A DNA stretch of 64,000 bases. It comes from Stutzerimonas nitrititolerans (lineage in GTDB: Bacteria; Pseudomonadota; Gammaproteobacteria; Pseudomonadales; Pseudomonadaceae). The stretch is taken from NCBI RefSeq assembly GCF_003696285.1, contig NZ_RFFL01000008.1, forward strand, positions 1 through 64,000. Direction: 5' to 3'. The notes below the pieces were generated by a model, which saw only the letters and a list, made by a program, of their open reading frames with translations, did no database searches and was not told where the DNA came from. Positions 8,568-17,791 of this stretch are shown here, piece after piece; within the stretch, counting starts at the first letter, position 1; the number at the start of each line of letters is the position of its first letter. Made by a program: the position numbers and the translations under genes.

Positions 8568-9392
8568 TCAGTGCGCCTCGTTGACCGCGCTGAGAAACGC
8601 CTGGGTGCGCTCCTGCTGCGGATTGCCGAACAGCTCGTCGGGGCTGCCCTGCTCATGAATGCGCCCCTGATTGAAGAAGCATACGCGGTCGGCGAACTCC
8701 CGGGCGAATCCCATCTGGTGGGTCACCATCAGCATCGTCAGGCTGTGGGCATCCCCGAGCCGGCGAATCACGTTCAGCACTTCCCCGCACAGTTCCGGAT
8801 CGAGCGCCGAGGTGACCTCGTCGAACAGCATCACCTTCGGCCGCATCGCCAGCGCGCGGGCGATGGCCACCCGCTGCTGCTGGCCGCCGGACAGTTGCGA
8901 GGGATAGTGATCGAGCTTGTCCTCCAGGCCGACCATCGCCAGCAGTTCCTCGGCCCGCTCGCGCGCTTGTGCCTTCGGCATACCGAGTACCTGTACCGGC
9001 GCTTCCATCACGTTCTGCAGGGCATTCATGTGCGGAAACAGGTTGAAGCTCTGGAACACCATGCCGACCTTGCCGCGCACGCTGCGCTGATGTCGCGCAC
9101 TGGCGGGCACCAGCTGGCCATCGGCGCCGGGCATGTGGGTAAGCGGTTCGCCATCGACCATGATCACACCTTCGTCGATGTCCTCCAGGGTCATCAACGC
9201 GCGCAGCAGGGTGGATTTGCCGGAGCCGCTCGGGCCGATGATGGCCACCTTCTCGCCGGCCTGGACATCCAGGTCCAGGTGGTCGAGCACGGTCAGATCG
9301 CCATAGCGCTTGGTCACGCCGCGAAATCGCACCATCGGCTCTTCGACGCTGGCTTCGGTGGGCTGGACGGGATTGGGCATCGACAGGTTCAT
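8568..9392 (-). CDS. ehuA: Amino-acid/ectoine-type ABC transporter ATP-binding protein (EhuA-like)
   Basis: This 274-residue nucleotide-binding subunit of a polar-amino-acid-type importer has Walker A GPSGSGKST, signature LSGGQQQR, Walker B VMLFDEVTSALD and the switch His in VTHQMGF. A variable insertion after Walker A (LTHMPGADGQLVP) is seen in this subgroup. Its ATG overlaps the stop of the upstream permease gene (ATGA). The ectoine assignment depends on the substrate-binding protein of the cluster, so the substrate is an inference. Confidence 0.75.
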   Translation of the reverse strand: MNLSMPNPVQPTEASVEEPMVRFRGVTKRYGDLTVLDHLDLDVQAGEKVAIIGPSGSGKSTLLRALMTLEDIDEGVIMVDGEPLTHMPGADGQLVPASARHQRSVRGKVGMVFQSFNLFPHMNALQNVMEAPVQVLGMPKAQARERAEELLAMVGLEDKLDHYPSQLSGGQQQRVAIARALAMRPKVMLFDEVTSALDPELCGEVLNVIRRLGDAHSLTMLMVTHQMGFAREFADRVCFFNQGRIHEQGSPDELFGNPQQERTQAFLSAVNEAH

Positions 9393-10048
9393 CGGGCGAG
9401 CTCCATGCGGTTTTCCAGACGGCGCACGAACCAGGCGAGGCCGAGACTGAGAATGAGAAAGAACAGGCCGACCATGGTGATCGGCTCCAGGTAGCGGAAA
9501 TGCTCTGAGCCGATGTTCTTGGCTCGCTGCATGATTTCCACCACGGTGATGGCGGACAGTACGGGTGTGTCCTTGAGCATCGAGATCAGGTAGTTGCCCA
9601 GCGCCGGCAGGATCGGCCGCAGCGCCTGGGGCAGGATGATCTTGCGGTAGGCGGTGACGGCCTTCATGTTCAGCGCCGTGACCGCTTCCCACTGCGCGCG
9701 CGGCACCGCATCGAGCCCGGCGCGGTAGACCTCGGCGGTGTAGCAGGCGTAATGCAGGGCGATGCCGATGATGCCCGCCTGCAATGCCGTCAGATTGAGG
9801 CCGTAGGCAGGGGCGACGAAGAACAGAAAATAGACCTGAATCAGCAAAGGCGTACTGCGGATGAACTCGATCAGCCCGGTCACCGGCCAGGACAGCCAGC
9901 GCTGACGGCTGCGGCGGCCTACGGCGAGGAACAGTCCGAGCACGATGGCGATGCAAAAGCCGGCCAGGGTGATGCCGATGGTCTTGAGCGAAGCATCCAG
10001 CAAGCGTGGCAGGATGGCCCAGGCGAACTCCCAGTCGAAGAAATTCAT
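9389..10048 (-). CDS. ehuD: ABC transporter permease, His/Glu/Gln/Arg family (EhuD-like)
   Basis: This is a 219-residue inner-membrane permease with about five hydrophobic helices and the EAA loop (EAVTALNMKAVTAYRKIILPQA) that docks on the ATPase. The motif IEFIRSTPLLIQVYFLFFV is typical of polar amino-acid permeases. It overlaps both neighbours by four bases, so the two permeases and the ATPase are translationally coupled. Confidence 0.75.
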   Translation of the reverse strand: MNFFDWEFAWAILPRLLDASLKTIGITLAGFCIAIVLGLFLAVGRRSRQRWLSWPVTGLIEFIRSTPLLIQVYFLFFVAPAYGLNLTALQAGIIGIALHYACYTAEVYRAGLDAVPRAQWEAVTALNMKAVTAYRKIILPQALRPILPALGNYLISMLKDTPVLSAITVVEIMQRAKNIGSEHFRYLEPITMVGLFFLILSLGLAWFVRRLENRMELAR

Positions 10049-10704
10049 GACAGACCTCCACGCATCCGCCCACGACTGAGCCGGCGCTCAAGTGCGCGCA
10101 TGGAGAAGTTGATGATCTGGGCGAGGACGAAGTACATCAGCAGCGCCAGGCCGAATATCTCCAGGGTCATCAGCGTCGCCTGATCCAGCTGGCGCGCGCG
10201 GAATGCCAGGTCCGACAGCGTGATCAGCGAAACCAGCGAGGTGTTCTTCAGCAGCTCGATCAGCAGGTTGGTGCCCGGCGGGATCGCCGCCAGCAGCGCC
10301 TGCGGCAGGATGATGCGCCGCGCGCGCTGCCAGGCCGTCATGTTCAGCGCCTGGCAGGCCTCGTACTGGCCTTCGTGCACCGAGCGGATGGCGCCGCGCA
10401 GCACTTCCGCGCCGTAGGAACCGATGTTCAGGCCCAGCCCGATGACGGCGACCTGGAAGGCGCTGAGGCTGATGTTGAACGGCGGCATCGGCAACACGAA
10501 ATACAGCCAGAACAGTTGCACCAGCAGCGAGCTGCCGCGAAAGAGTTCGATGTAGGTAATCGCCAGCCAGCGCAGCGGGGCGATCGGCGACAGGCGCCCG
10601 AAGGCGGCGATCAGGGCGACGGCGATGGCCAGCAGGGAGCCGAAGAAGGTGACCTGCACGGTCACCCAGGCACCCTCCAGCATCAGGGGGAGAAGTTCAT
10701 TCAT
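10045..10704 (-). CDS. ehuC: ABC transporter permease, His/Glu/Gln/Arg family (EhuC-like)
   Basis: This second 219-residue permease pairs with the next one to form the membrane channel. It has the helices and the IELFRGSSLLVQLFWLYF and EACQALNMTAWQRARRIILPQA motifs of the family. It is separated from its binding-protein gene by nearly 400 bases holding a palindromic mobile element, unlike the usual tight spacing in ehu clusters, so its transcription may depend on read-through or on a promoter in that gap. Confidence 0.75.
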   Translation of the reverse strand: MNELLPLMLEGAWVTVQVTFFGSLLAIAVALIAAFGRLSPIAPLRWLAITYIELFRGSSLLVQLFWLYFVLPMPPFNISLSAFQVAVIGLGLNIGSYGAEVLRGAIRSVHEGQYEACQALNMTAWQRARRIILPQALLAAIPPGTNLLIELLKNTSLVSLITLSDLAFRARQLDQATLMTLEIFGLALLMYFVLAQIINFSMRALERRLSRGRMRGGLS

Positions 10705-10720
10705 GGGATTGTCCGGTAGC

Positions 10721-10915
10721 AGGCTGTTGGAAAACTACCTGCGTTGGCAGTACTGCGTTAAAAACAGGCTCGGCAAGCCGCTTGCGGCTAACGCGCTTTA
10801 GCGCGGCCCGGTAGGGCGAACGAAGTGAGTACTGCTCATTTAGAACAACTAAACTCCGTGTCCTCGCCTGTTTTTGCCTTGTCTTGCCTGCCTCGCATAC
10901 GTTTTCCAACAGCCT
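10721..10915. mobile_element. MITE-like palindromic element
   Basis: The element is bounded by perfect 15-bp terminal inverted repeats (AGGCTGTTGGAAAAC and GTTTTCCAACAGCCT) and contains a nested inverted repeat (AAAAACAGGC ... GCCTGTTTTT). It has no transposase gene. I recall elements with these ends as common in Pseudomonas genomes. It lies inside the transporter cluster between the binding-protein gene and the permease genes. The remaining 180 bases to the binding-protein stop show no gene or clear signal. Confidence 0.8.
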
Positions 10916-11097
10916 TTCAGGCCAAGAGAGGCCGGGGTGAAACGCGCTGCAGAAGGCCGTGCGCGCGACCACCGCCAAGCGCACCGCTGAAAAAGCGATG
11001 CGGGCAGGTGAAGGCGAAGCGTTTCTACAGTCGGGGATCAAACGCAGTTCCGTGGCATGCCGCGAAGCCCTCAGGCCACGCGGGCAGCCGCGTTCCG

Positions 11098-11952
11098 TCA
11101 GGCGGAGCAGAGCTCCTCGGCGGTCTTGTCGGTGATGTTGGAGCGGTCGAAACCGAAGGGCTCGACGGTCTGCAGGTGTTCGTCGCTGCCCAGCCACTTC
11201 TTCAGCTCGGCATTGACCGCATCACGCAGCGCCTTGTCCGCGGGGCGGAAAGCCAGCGCGCCATAGCCGGTGTGGGCGGGGTCGTCCTTGAAGTCGGTGG
11301 TGGCTTCGACCTGATCGCCGGCCTTCTCGGCCAGGCCTTTCATGGTCAGCTGGGTACCGATCGCGGCATCGGCGCGGCCGGTGCGTACGGCCTGCAGTTG
11401 CGAGGTGGTGTCGGGCACCTGGACGATCTGCGAGTCCTTGATGCCGGCTTCACGCGCATAAGCCAGGTTAACGGTGCCGGACATGATCGCCAGCTTGGCT
11501 TCGGGGTCGTTGGCGATATCGGCGTAGCTGCGCAGGTTCTTCGGGTTACCGGTCTTCACCAGCAGGGTATCGGGCAACTGGTAATGCGGATCGGTGAACA
11601 GTACCTGCTTGCAGCGCTCGGGCGTGATGTACATGCCGGCGGCGATGAGGTCGAAGCGGCTGGCGCGCAGGCCGGGGATCAGTGAGCCCCACTCGGTGAG
11701 GACGGGTTTGATGGTCTCGATGCCCATCCGTTGGAAGATCTTCTCGACGATTTCGGGCGACTCGCCAGTGACGCTGCCATCGAGGGCGGTGTAAGCGAAG
11801 GGGGTTTCGTTGGCATAGCCGATGCGGACGCTGCTGTTTTCCTTGATCTTGTCCAGGGTATCGGCCTGGGTCAGGCTGCTGATCGTGATACTGGCGAGGG
11901 CCGTACAGCCGATCAGAAGCCGGGAAATGGGTGAGATGGCATGGTTCCTCAT
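11098..11952 (-). CDS. ehuB: Ectoine/hydroxyectoine-type ABC transporter substrate-binding protein
   Basis: This is a periplasmic solute-binding protein of 284 aa with a signal peptide (first about 30 residues, ending ...SLTQA). From the family I recognise the EhuB-like pattern: RIGYANETPF near the N-terminus, EWGSLIPGLRASRFDLIAAGMYITPERC in the middle, and the C-terminal VEPFGF...EELCSA. The cluster order binding protein, two permeases, ATPase also matches ehuBCDA. The best guess for the substrate is therefore ectoine or hydroxyectoine; a polar amino acid is the alternative. The ATG follows AGGAG. No ectoine catabolism genes (doe/eut) are nearby, which suggests uptake for osmoprotection. Confidence 0.75.
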   Translation of the reverse strand: MRNHAISPISRLLIGCTALASITISSLTQADTLDKIKENSSVRIGYANETPFAYTALDGSVTGESPEIVEKIFQRMGIETIKPVLTEWGSLIPGLRASRFDLIAAGMYITPERCKQVLFTDPHYQLPDTLLVKTGNPKNLRSYADIANDPEAKLAIMSGTVNLAYAREAGIKDSQIVQVPDTTSQLQAVRTGRADAAIGTQLTMKGLAEKAGDQVEATTDFKDDPAHTGYGALAFRPADKALRDAVNAELKKWLGSDEHLQTVEPFGFDRSNITDKTAEELCSA

Positions 11953-12274
11953 GGGTGTTTCTCCTGTGTTGTTCTAGGGGCCGGCCGGCGGCTGACCTTA
12001 TTGGCTAGGAGGCAGTTCTGGGATTGTCGATGCAGCATCAACGACAGATGTCTCGCGGTTGAACGCCTCGCTCTTCGTTGGCTGTCTGGGAAGGAGCCGC
12101 TTTTGCTCCTGACCCGGAGGATACAAAAGCTCGCCGGCAAACGGAAATCCAGCGGCCAATTGAAGCGAATAGCCGCAATGATTGACTTATCTGGCGGGAA
12201 TTTGGTTCGCGGAAATATTCGACTGCCGCTTCGCTCCGCCAGCCGGCGCTTCGCCAGGCTGGCCCGAGAGCGGC
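11953..12274. other. Intergenic stretch upstream of ehuB and downstream of trkA
   Basis: This 322-base stretch should hold the ehuB promoter, but I see no convincing -35/-10 pair. Near trkA there are inverted repeats CTGGCGG/CCGCCAG (12191-12242) and GCCAGCC/GGCTGGC (12238-12263). They could form a weak trkA terminator but have no T-run. No open frame looks real. Confidence 0.4.
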
Positions 12275-13648
12275 TCAGAAGAAGGTCAGGCCCGCCTGGA
12301 ACAGCCGTTCCACATCGCGGATATGCTTCTTGTCGACGAGGAAGAGAATGACGTGATCGCCGGACTCGATCACCGTGCTGTCGTGGGCAATCAGCACCTG
12401 TTCGTCGCGAATCACCGCGCCGATGGTGGTACCCGGCGGCAGTACGATCTTGCCGATCGGCCGGCCGATCACCTTGCTGGAGCGGACATCGCCATGGGCG
12501 ATCACCTCGATGGCTTCGGCGGCACCGCGGCGCAGCGAGTGCGCGCTGACGATGTCGCCGCGCCGCACGTGGGTCAGCAGCGTGCCGATGGTGGCCAGCT
12601 GGGGACTGATGGCGATATCGATGTCGCCGCCCTGCACCAGGTCGACGTAGGCCGGGTTGTTGATGATGCACATCACCTTGCGCGCACCGAGACGCTTGGC
12701 CAGCAAGGACGACATGATGTTGGCCTCGTCGTCGTTGGTCAGCGCCAGGAACACATCGGCATCGCTGATGTTTTCCTCGATCAGCAGGTCCCGATCCGAA
12801 GCGCTGCCCTGCAGGATGACGGTGCTGTCCAGGGTATCCGAGAGATAGCGGCAGCGGGCCGGGTTCATCTCGATGATCTTCACCTGGTAGCGGCTCTCGA
12901 TGGCTTCGGCCAGGCGCTCGCCGATATGGCCGCCACCGGCGATGACGATGCGTTTGTAGTTCTCGTCGAGCCGGCGCATCTCGCTCATCACTGCGCGGAT
13001 ATGTCCCTTGGCGGCGATGAAGAACACCTCGTCATCGGGTTCGATCACGGTGTCGCCCTGCGGCAGGATCGCGTGGTTGCGGCGGAAGATCGCCGCCACC
13101 CGCGTATCGACGTTAGGCATGTGCTTGCGGATCTGCCGCAGCTCCTGGCCCACCAGCGGTCCGCCGTAGTAGGCGCGCACGGCCACCAGCTGCGCCTTGC
13201 CGCCGGCGAAGTCGATCACCTGCAGCGAGCCGGGATGTTCGATCAGGCGCTTGATGTAGTTGGTCACCACCTGTTCAGGACTGATCAGCACGTCCACCGG
13301 GATCGCCTCGTTGGCGAACAGCCCGGAGCGGGTCAGGTAGGCCGGTTCGCGCACGCGGGCGATCTTGGTCGGGGTGTTGAACAGGGTGTAGGCGACCTGG
13401 CAGGCGACCATGTTGGTCTCGTCGCTGTTGGTCACCGCGACCAGCATGTCGGCGTCGTCGGCCCCGGCCTGGCGCAGGATGGTCGGGAAGGACGCACGAC
13501 CGAACACCGTGCGGATGTCCAGGCGGTCGCCGAGGTCGCGCAGGCGATCGACGTCTGTGTCCACCACGGTGATGTCGTTGGCTTCGCTGGCGAGGTTTTC
13601 GGCAAGGGTGCCGCCCACCTGGCCGGCACCGAGAATGATGATTTTCAC
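12275..13648 (-). CDS. trkA: Trk potassium uptake system regulatory subunit TrkA
   Basis: This cytoplasmic NAD(H)-binding regulator gates the TrkH/TrkG potassium channel. The 457 residues contain two RCK-N/RCK-C units; the first begins [19 protein letters not shown] and the second has [16 protein letters not shown] (about 233-250), both with intact dinucleotide-binding glycines. It follows rsmB by 57 bases on the same strand, as in other Pseudomonas. The long open frame on the opposite strand is a shadow. Confidence 0.96.
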   Translation of the reverse strand: MKIIILGAGQVGGTLAENLASEANDITVVDTDVDRLRDLGDRLDIRTVFGRASFPTILRQAGADDADMLVAVTNSDETNMVACQVAYTLFNTPTKIARVREPAYLTRSGLFANEAIPVDVLISPEQVVTNYIKRLIEHPGSLQVIDFAGGKAQLVAVRAYYGGPLVGQELRQIRKHMPNVDTRVAAIFRRNHAILPQGDTVIEPDDEVFFIAAKGHIRAVMSEMRRLDENYKRIVIAGGGHIGERLAEAIESRYQVKIIEMNPARCRYLSDTLDSTVILQGSASDRDLLIEENISDADVFLALTNDDEANIMSSLLAKRLGARKVMCIINNPAYVDLVQGGDIDIAISPQLATIGTLLTHVRRGDIVSAHSLRRGAAEAIEVIAHGDVRSSKVIGRPIGKIVLPPGTTIGAVIRDEQVLIAHDSTVIESGDHVILFLVDKKHIRDVERLFQAGLTFF

Positions 13649-13705
13649 CTTGTCACTCCTGACGGCGCTGCCGTCGCCCCGGGGCGGTCGTTCGCCCGGT
13701 TCTTC

Positions 13706-15052
13706 TTATGTCTTCGGAACGCCTGTTTTCGCCGTGCCGGATTCGGCCGCGACCTTGATCAGCTTGGCATAGTAGAAGCCGTCGTGGCCGCCTTCCTGCG
13801 GCAGCAACTGGCGACCGTGGCGCTGCTTGAGCCCGAAGTCGCCGGCCAGATCCAGCTCGCGTGCCCCAGGCATGCGGGCCAGGAAGGCCTCGATCACCTC
13901 GCGGTTTTCCGTCGGCAACACCGAGCAGGTGGCATACAGCAGCACGCCGCCGACCTCCAGCGTGGGCCAGAGCGCATCGAGCATCTCGCCCTGCAGCGTG
14001 GCCAGCGGTGCGATGTCCTCTGCCTGGCGGGCCAGCTTGATGTCCGGATGGCGACGAATCACGCCGGTAGCCGAACAGGGCGCATCCAGCAGGATGCGCT
14101 GGAAGGGTTTTCCATCCCACCAGCGTTCGGTGTCGCGGGCGTCGGCCGCCGTCAGCGTGGCCTCGAGCCGCAGGCGCTCCAGGTTCTCCTGCACGCGTTG
14201 CAGACGCTTGGGCTCCAGGTCCAGGGCGACGACTTCGGCCAGGCCCGGCTCGTGCTCGAGGATGTGGCAGGTCTTGCCGCCCGGTGCGCAACAGGCGTCC
14301 AGCACACGCTGGCCGGGCTTGAGCTCCAGCAGCGAGGCGGCCAGCTGCGCCGCTTCGTCCTGCACGCTGACCCGGCCTTCGGCGAAACCGGGCAATTGCT
14401 GGACATCGCAGGGTGCGGCCAGGCGAATGCCGTCCTCGCTGAACGGGCAAGCGAAGGCTTCGATGCCGGCGGCGCGCAATTCATCGAGATAGGCATCGCG
14501 GTCGAGCTGACGTCGATTGACCCGCAGCATCATCGGCGGATGGACGTTATTGGCAGCGCAGATGGCTTCCCAGTGCTCCGGCCAATGCGCCTTGAGCGAT
14601 TTCTGCAGCCAACGCGGGTGCGCCACGCGGATCACCGGGTCGTGTTCCAGCTCGGCCAGCAGTGCCTCGCCCTCGCGCTGGGCACGGCGCAACACGGCGT
14701 TGAGCAGGCCCTTGGCCCAGGGCTTCTTCAGCTTGTCGACGCAGCCGACGGTTTCGCCGATGGCCGCATGCGGTGGAATGCGGGTGTAGAACAGCTGGTA
14801 GAGGCCGATCAGCAGCAATGCCTCGACATCGCGGTCGGCGGCCTTGAAAGGTTTCTGCAGCAGCCTGGCGGCCAGCCCGGCCAGGCGCGGTTGCCAGCGT
14901 GCGGCGCCGAAAGCCAGCTCCTGGGTCAGGCCTCGGTCACGCGCTTCGACCTTGGCCAGCATGTCCGGCAGGCTGCTGCCCAGCGATGCCTTGCCGGCGA
15001 GCACCGTGGCCAGGGCGCGGGCGGCTGCCAGCCGTGGATTCATCGCCATCAT
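13706..15052 (-). CDS. rsmB: 16S rRNA (cytosine(967)-C(5))-methyltransferase
   Basis: This enzyme methylates C967 of 16S rRNA using SAM. The 448-aa protein has an N-terminal NusB-like RNA-binding domain (about 1-140) and a C-terminal Rossmann methyltransferase with [15 protein letters not shown] (first catalytic Cys) and [10 protein letters not shown] (second Cys). The ATG overlaps the fmt stop (ATGA). Two further in-frame Met codons follow at once, so the start could be one to three codons later. Confidence 0.95.
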   Translation of the reverse strand: MMAMNPRLAAARALATVLAGKASLGSSLPDMLAKVEARDRGLTQELAFGAARWQPRLAGLAARLLQKPFKAADRDVEALLLIGLYQLFYTRIPPHAAIGETVGCVDKLKKPWAKGLLNAVLRRAQREGEALLAELEHDPVIRVAHPRWLQKSLKAHWPEHWEAICAANNVHPPMMLRVNRRQLDRDAYLDELRAAGIEAFACPFSEDGIRLAAPCDVQQLPGFAEGRVSVQDEAAQLAASLLELKPGQRVLDACCAPGGKTCHILEHEPGLAEVVALDLEPKRLQRVQENLERLRLEATLTAADARDTERWWDGKPFQRILLDAPCSATGVIRRHPDIKLARQAEDIAPLATLQGEMLDALWPTLEVGGVLLYATCSVLPTENREVIEAFLARMPGARELDLAGDFGLKQRHGRQLLPQEGGHDGFYYAKLIKVAAESGTAKTGVPKT

Positions 15053-15978
15053 TCGAACGTCTTGCCCGGCGCGAACTGCTCGCGCCGGCTGTTGTACAGA
15101 TCGCCGAAGCCCAGCGGCTTGCCGCCCGCCAGTTGCAGACGGGTCAGGCGCAGCGAGCCCTGGCCGCAGGCGACTTCCAGTCCGTCCTTGTCGGCGGCGA
15201 TGATCTGGCCGGGCCTGCCCTGCCCCGCGCCGACCCGAGCGGCATGAATCTTCACCGCCGCGCCTTCGAGGCTGGCGTGGCAGATCGGCCAGGGATGGAA
15301 GGCGCGTATCAGACGCTCCAGCTCGACGGCCGGGCGCGTCCAGTCGATGCGCGCTTCCTCCTTGTTCAGCTTGTGCGCGTAGGTCGCCAGGGCATCGTCC
15401 TGCGCCTGGCCTGCCAGCGTACCGGCCTGCAGCCCGGCAACCGCCTCGACCACGGCCTGCGAGCCGAGCTCGGCGAGCCGGTCATGCAGGCTGCCGCCGG
15501 TGTCCTCGGCGCTGATCGGCGTGGCGACCTCGAGCAGCATCGGCCCTGTGTCCAGGCCGGCTTCCATCTGCATCACGGTGACCCCGGACTCGGCATCGCC
15601 CGCCTCGATGGCGCGCTGGATCGGCGCCGCACCGCGCCAGCGTGGCAGCAGCGAGGCGTGGCTGTTGATGCAGCCCAGGCGCGGCATATCGAGCACCGCC
15701 TGAGGCAGGATAAGGCCATAGGCGACCACCACCATCAGATCGGCCTGCAGCGTGGCCAGCTCCGCCTGGGCATCGGGGTTGCGCAGGGTCTGCGGCTGAT
15801 GCACGGGAATATCGTGGCGGACGGCGAGCTGCTTGACCGGGCTGGGCATCAGTTTCTGGCCGCGCCCGGCGGGACGATCCGGCTGGGTGTAGACGGCCAC
15901 GATGCAATGGCCTGCATCGAGCAGGGCCTGCAGATGCTGGGCGGCGAATTCCGGGGTGCCGGCGAAAACGATGCGCAT
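15049..15978 (-). CDS. fmt: Methionyl-tRNA formyltransferase
   Basis: This enzyme formylates initiator Met-tRNA from 10-formyl-THF. At 309 aa it is of standard length, with the N-terminal hydrolase motif ([12 protein letters not shown]), the active-site region [14 protein letters not shown] with catalytic Asn and His, and the C-terminal OB-fold domain. I chose the ATG giving the family N-terminus; an in-frame ATG four codons upstream also exists and neither has a strong ribosome-binding site. It lies downstream of def but behind a terminator. Confidence 0.95.
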   Translation of the reverse strand: MRIVFAGTPEFAAQHLQALLDAGHCIVAVYTQPDRPAGRGQKLMPSPVKQLAVRHDIPVHQPQTLRNPDAQAELATLQADLMVVVAYGLILPQAVLDMPRLGCINSHASLLPRWRGAAPIQRAIEAGDAESGVTVMQMEAGLDTGPMLLEVATPISAEDTGGSLHDRLAELGSQAVVEAVAGLQAGTLAGQAQDDALATYAHKLNKEEARIDWTRPAVELERLIRAFHPWPICHASLEGAAVKIHAARVGAGQGRPGQIIAADKDGLEVACGQGSLRLTRLQLAGGKPLGFGDLYNSRREQFAPGKTFE

Positions 15979-15994
15979 GTGAAGATCCATCAAT

Positions 15995-16021
15995 AAAAAA
16001 GGCTTGCTGTCGCAAGCCTTT
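15995..16021 (-). terminator. Terminator/attenuator between def and fmt
   Basis: On the minus strand the sequence forms AAAGGCTTGC, loop GACA, GCAAGCCTTT and then continues TTTATTG: a 10-bp stem with a T-run directly after the def stop. It would end most def transcripts before fmt, so fmt-rsmB-trkA expression would rely on read-through or an internal promoter. Confidence 0.75.
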
Positions 16022-16034
16022 GGCGTTTGGGGAA

Positions 16035-16541
16035 TCAAGCCTGCTGGCGGTGGATCTTTTCCAGCTTCTTCTTGATCCGGTCGCGCTTGAGATTGGACAG
16101 GTAGTCGACGAACAGCTTGCCGTTGAGGTGATCGCACTCGTGCTGGATGCACACGGCGAGCAGGCCTTCGGCGATCAGCTCGAACGGCTGGCCATCGCGG
16201 TCCAGCGCCTTGACCCTGACCTTCTGCGGCCGGTCGACGTTCTCGTAGAAGCCGGGTACCGACAGGCAGCCTTCCTGGTACTGGTCCATCTCGTCGGTGA
16301 GGAATTCGAACTCGGGATTGATGAAGACCCGCGGCTCGCTCTTGTCCTCGGACAGGTCCATCACCACGACACGCTTGTGCACGTTGACCTGGGTCGCGGC
16401 CAGGCCGATGCCGGGAGCGTCGTACATGGTCTCGAACATGTCGTCGATCAGTTGGCGAATGCCGTCGTCGACCACGTCCACCGGTTTGGCGATGGTGCGC
16501 AGGCGCGTATCGGGAAACTCAAGGATGTTCAGAATCGCCAT
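16035..16541 (-). CDS. def: Peptide deformylase
   Basis: This Fe2+-dependent enzyme removes the formyl group from nascent proteins. The 168-aa protein shows all three signature motifs: [17 protein letters not shown] (metal Cys) and QHECDHLNG (two metal His and the catalytic Glu). It is paired with fmt downstream and diverges from the LysM protein gene. Confidence 0.97.
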   Translation of the reverse strand: MAILNILEFPDTRLRTIAKPVDVVDDGIRQLIDDMFETMYDAPGIGLAATQVNVHKRVVVMDLSEDKSEPRVFINPEFEFLTDEMDQYQEGCLSVPGFYENVDRPQKVRVKALDRDGQPFELIAEGLLAVCIQHECDHLNGKLFVDYLSNLKRDRIKKKLEKIHRQQA

Positions 16542-16688
16542 ATGCGTTTGTGATGCACTTATGGAATAAATTCAAAAGCCGCTGCTAAGATGCCGGGCAG
16601 CTTGTAAACGGCTAACGCCGCTTTCCACAAGGGTTTCTGCGGCGCTAGGGCGCTTTACGTGAAGGCACATCATAAAGGGATTCACCAC

Positions 16689-17714
16689 ATGAGGAAATCA
16701 CTACTCGCCCTGCTGCTGGTGGCTGTCGGCGGTATCGCCCACGCCGCCGTTCAGCTCAAGGATGACCACCCCGAGCAGTACACCGTGGTGAAGGGCGATA
16801 CGCTCTGGGACATCTCCGGGCGTTTTCTGCGTGAACCCTGGAAGTGGCCCGAGCTGTGGCATGCCAATCCGCAGATCGAAAACCCGCACCTGATCTACCC
16901 CGGCGACAACCTCAGCCTGGTCTACATCGACGGCCAGCCGCGGCTGACGCTCAACCGCGGCACCTCGCGCGGCACCATCAAGCTCTCCCCCACGGTGCGC
17001 ACCACGCCGATGGCCGAAGCCATCCCGACCATTCCGCTGGAAGCCATCAACAGCTTCCTGCTGAGCAACCGCATCATCGACAGCGCCGAGCAGTTCGAGG
17101 CCGCACCCTATATCGTCGCCGGCAACGCCGAGCGCGTCATCAGTGGTTCGGGCGACCGCATCTACGGGCGCGGCGCGTTCGAGGACGGCATGCCGGTGTA
17201 CGGCATCTTCCGCCAGGGCAAGACCTACTTCGACCCGGAAACCCAGGAATTCCTCGGCATCAACGCCGATGACGTCGGCACTGCCGAAATCCTCGACATG
17301 GAAGGCGACATCGCCACCATGATGCTGACCCGCGTGACGCAGGAAGCCCGCATCGGCGACCGCCTGTTCCCCAGCGAAGAGCGCGCGGTCAACTCCACCT
17401 TCATGCCCAGTGAGCCGGAAGGCGAGATCAAGGGCGTGATTCTCGACGTGCCGCGTGGCGTGACCCAGATCGGCCAGTTCGATGTGGTTACCCTCAACAA
17501 GGGGGCCCGCGACGGCATCAAGGACGGCAACGTGCTGGCGGTCTACAAGACCGGCGAAACCGTACGCGACCGGGTCACCGGCGAGAACGTCAAGATTCCG
17601 GATGAGCGCGCCGGGCTGCTGATGGTGTTCCGCACCTACGAGAAGCTCAGCTACGGCCTGGTGCTGCAAGCCACGCGCTCGCTGGCGGTGCAGGACAAGG
17701 TGCGTAATCCCTGA
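16689..17714 (+). CDS. Exported LysM-domain protein
   Basis: The 341-residue protein has a signal peptide (MRKSLLALLLVAVGGIAHA) and then a LysM peptidoglycan-binding domain (about 35-85, with YTVVKGDTLWDISGRFL and IENPHLIYPGDNL). The remaining 250 residues have no motif I recognise. It matches the conserved LysM gene found between def and dprA in Pseudomonas (PA0020) in position and length. The ATG is preceded by AAAGGGA with an 8-base spacer; a longer frame starts upstream but would bury the signal peptide. A cell-envelope role is likely but not specified. Confidence 0.88.
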   Translation: MRKSLLALLLVAVGGIAHAAVQLKDDHPEQYTVVKGDTLWDISGRFLREPWKWPELWHANPQIENPHLIYPGDNLSLVYIDGQPRLTLNRGTSRGTIKLSPTVRTTPMAEAIPTIPLEAINSFLLSNRIIDSAEQFEAAPYIVAGNAERVISGSGDRIYGRGAFEDGMPVYGIFRQGKTYFDPETQEFLGINADDVGTAEILDMEGDIATMMLTRVTQEARIGDRLFPSEERAVNSTFMPSEPEGEIKGVILDVPRGVTQIGQFDVVTLNKGARDGIKDGNVLAVYKTGETVRDRVTGENVKIPDERAGLLMVFRTYEKLSYGLVLQATRSLAVQDKVRNP

Positions 17715-17720
17715 TTCACC

Positions 17721-17747
17721 AGCCCCGCCAGTGCGGGGCTTTTCGTT
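17721..17747 (+). terminator. Rho-independent terminator after the LysM gene
   Basis: The stem AGCCCCGC/GCGGGGCT with a four-base loop is followed by TTTCGTT, seven bases after the stop codon. Confidence 0.85.
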
Positions 17748-17791
17748 ACTGAGGTGCTGCAAGGATGCGGCACATTGGACAAGGACGTCAT

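Noticed and set aside
10697-11197. Minus-strand frame of 166 codons spanning the MITE-like element
   Set aside because: It runs across the palindromic element and into the ehuB 3' end in another frame; no ribosome-binding site and no family features.
12182-15247. Plus-strand open frame of 1021 codons opposite trkA and rsmB
   Set aside because: It crosses two well-identified genes and their gap and reads as His/Gln/Arg/Asp-rich antisense sequence, a composition artefact.
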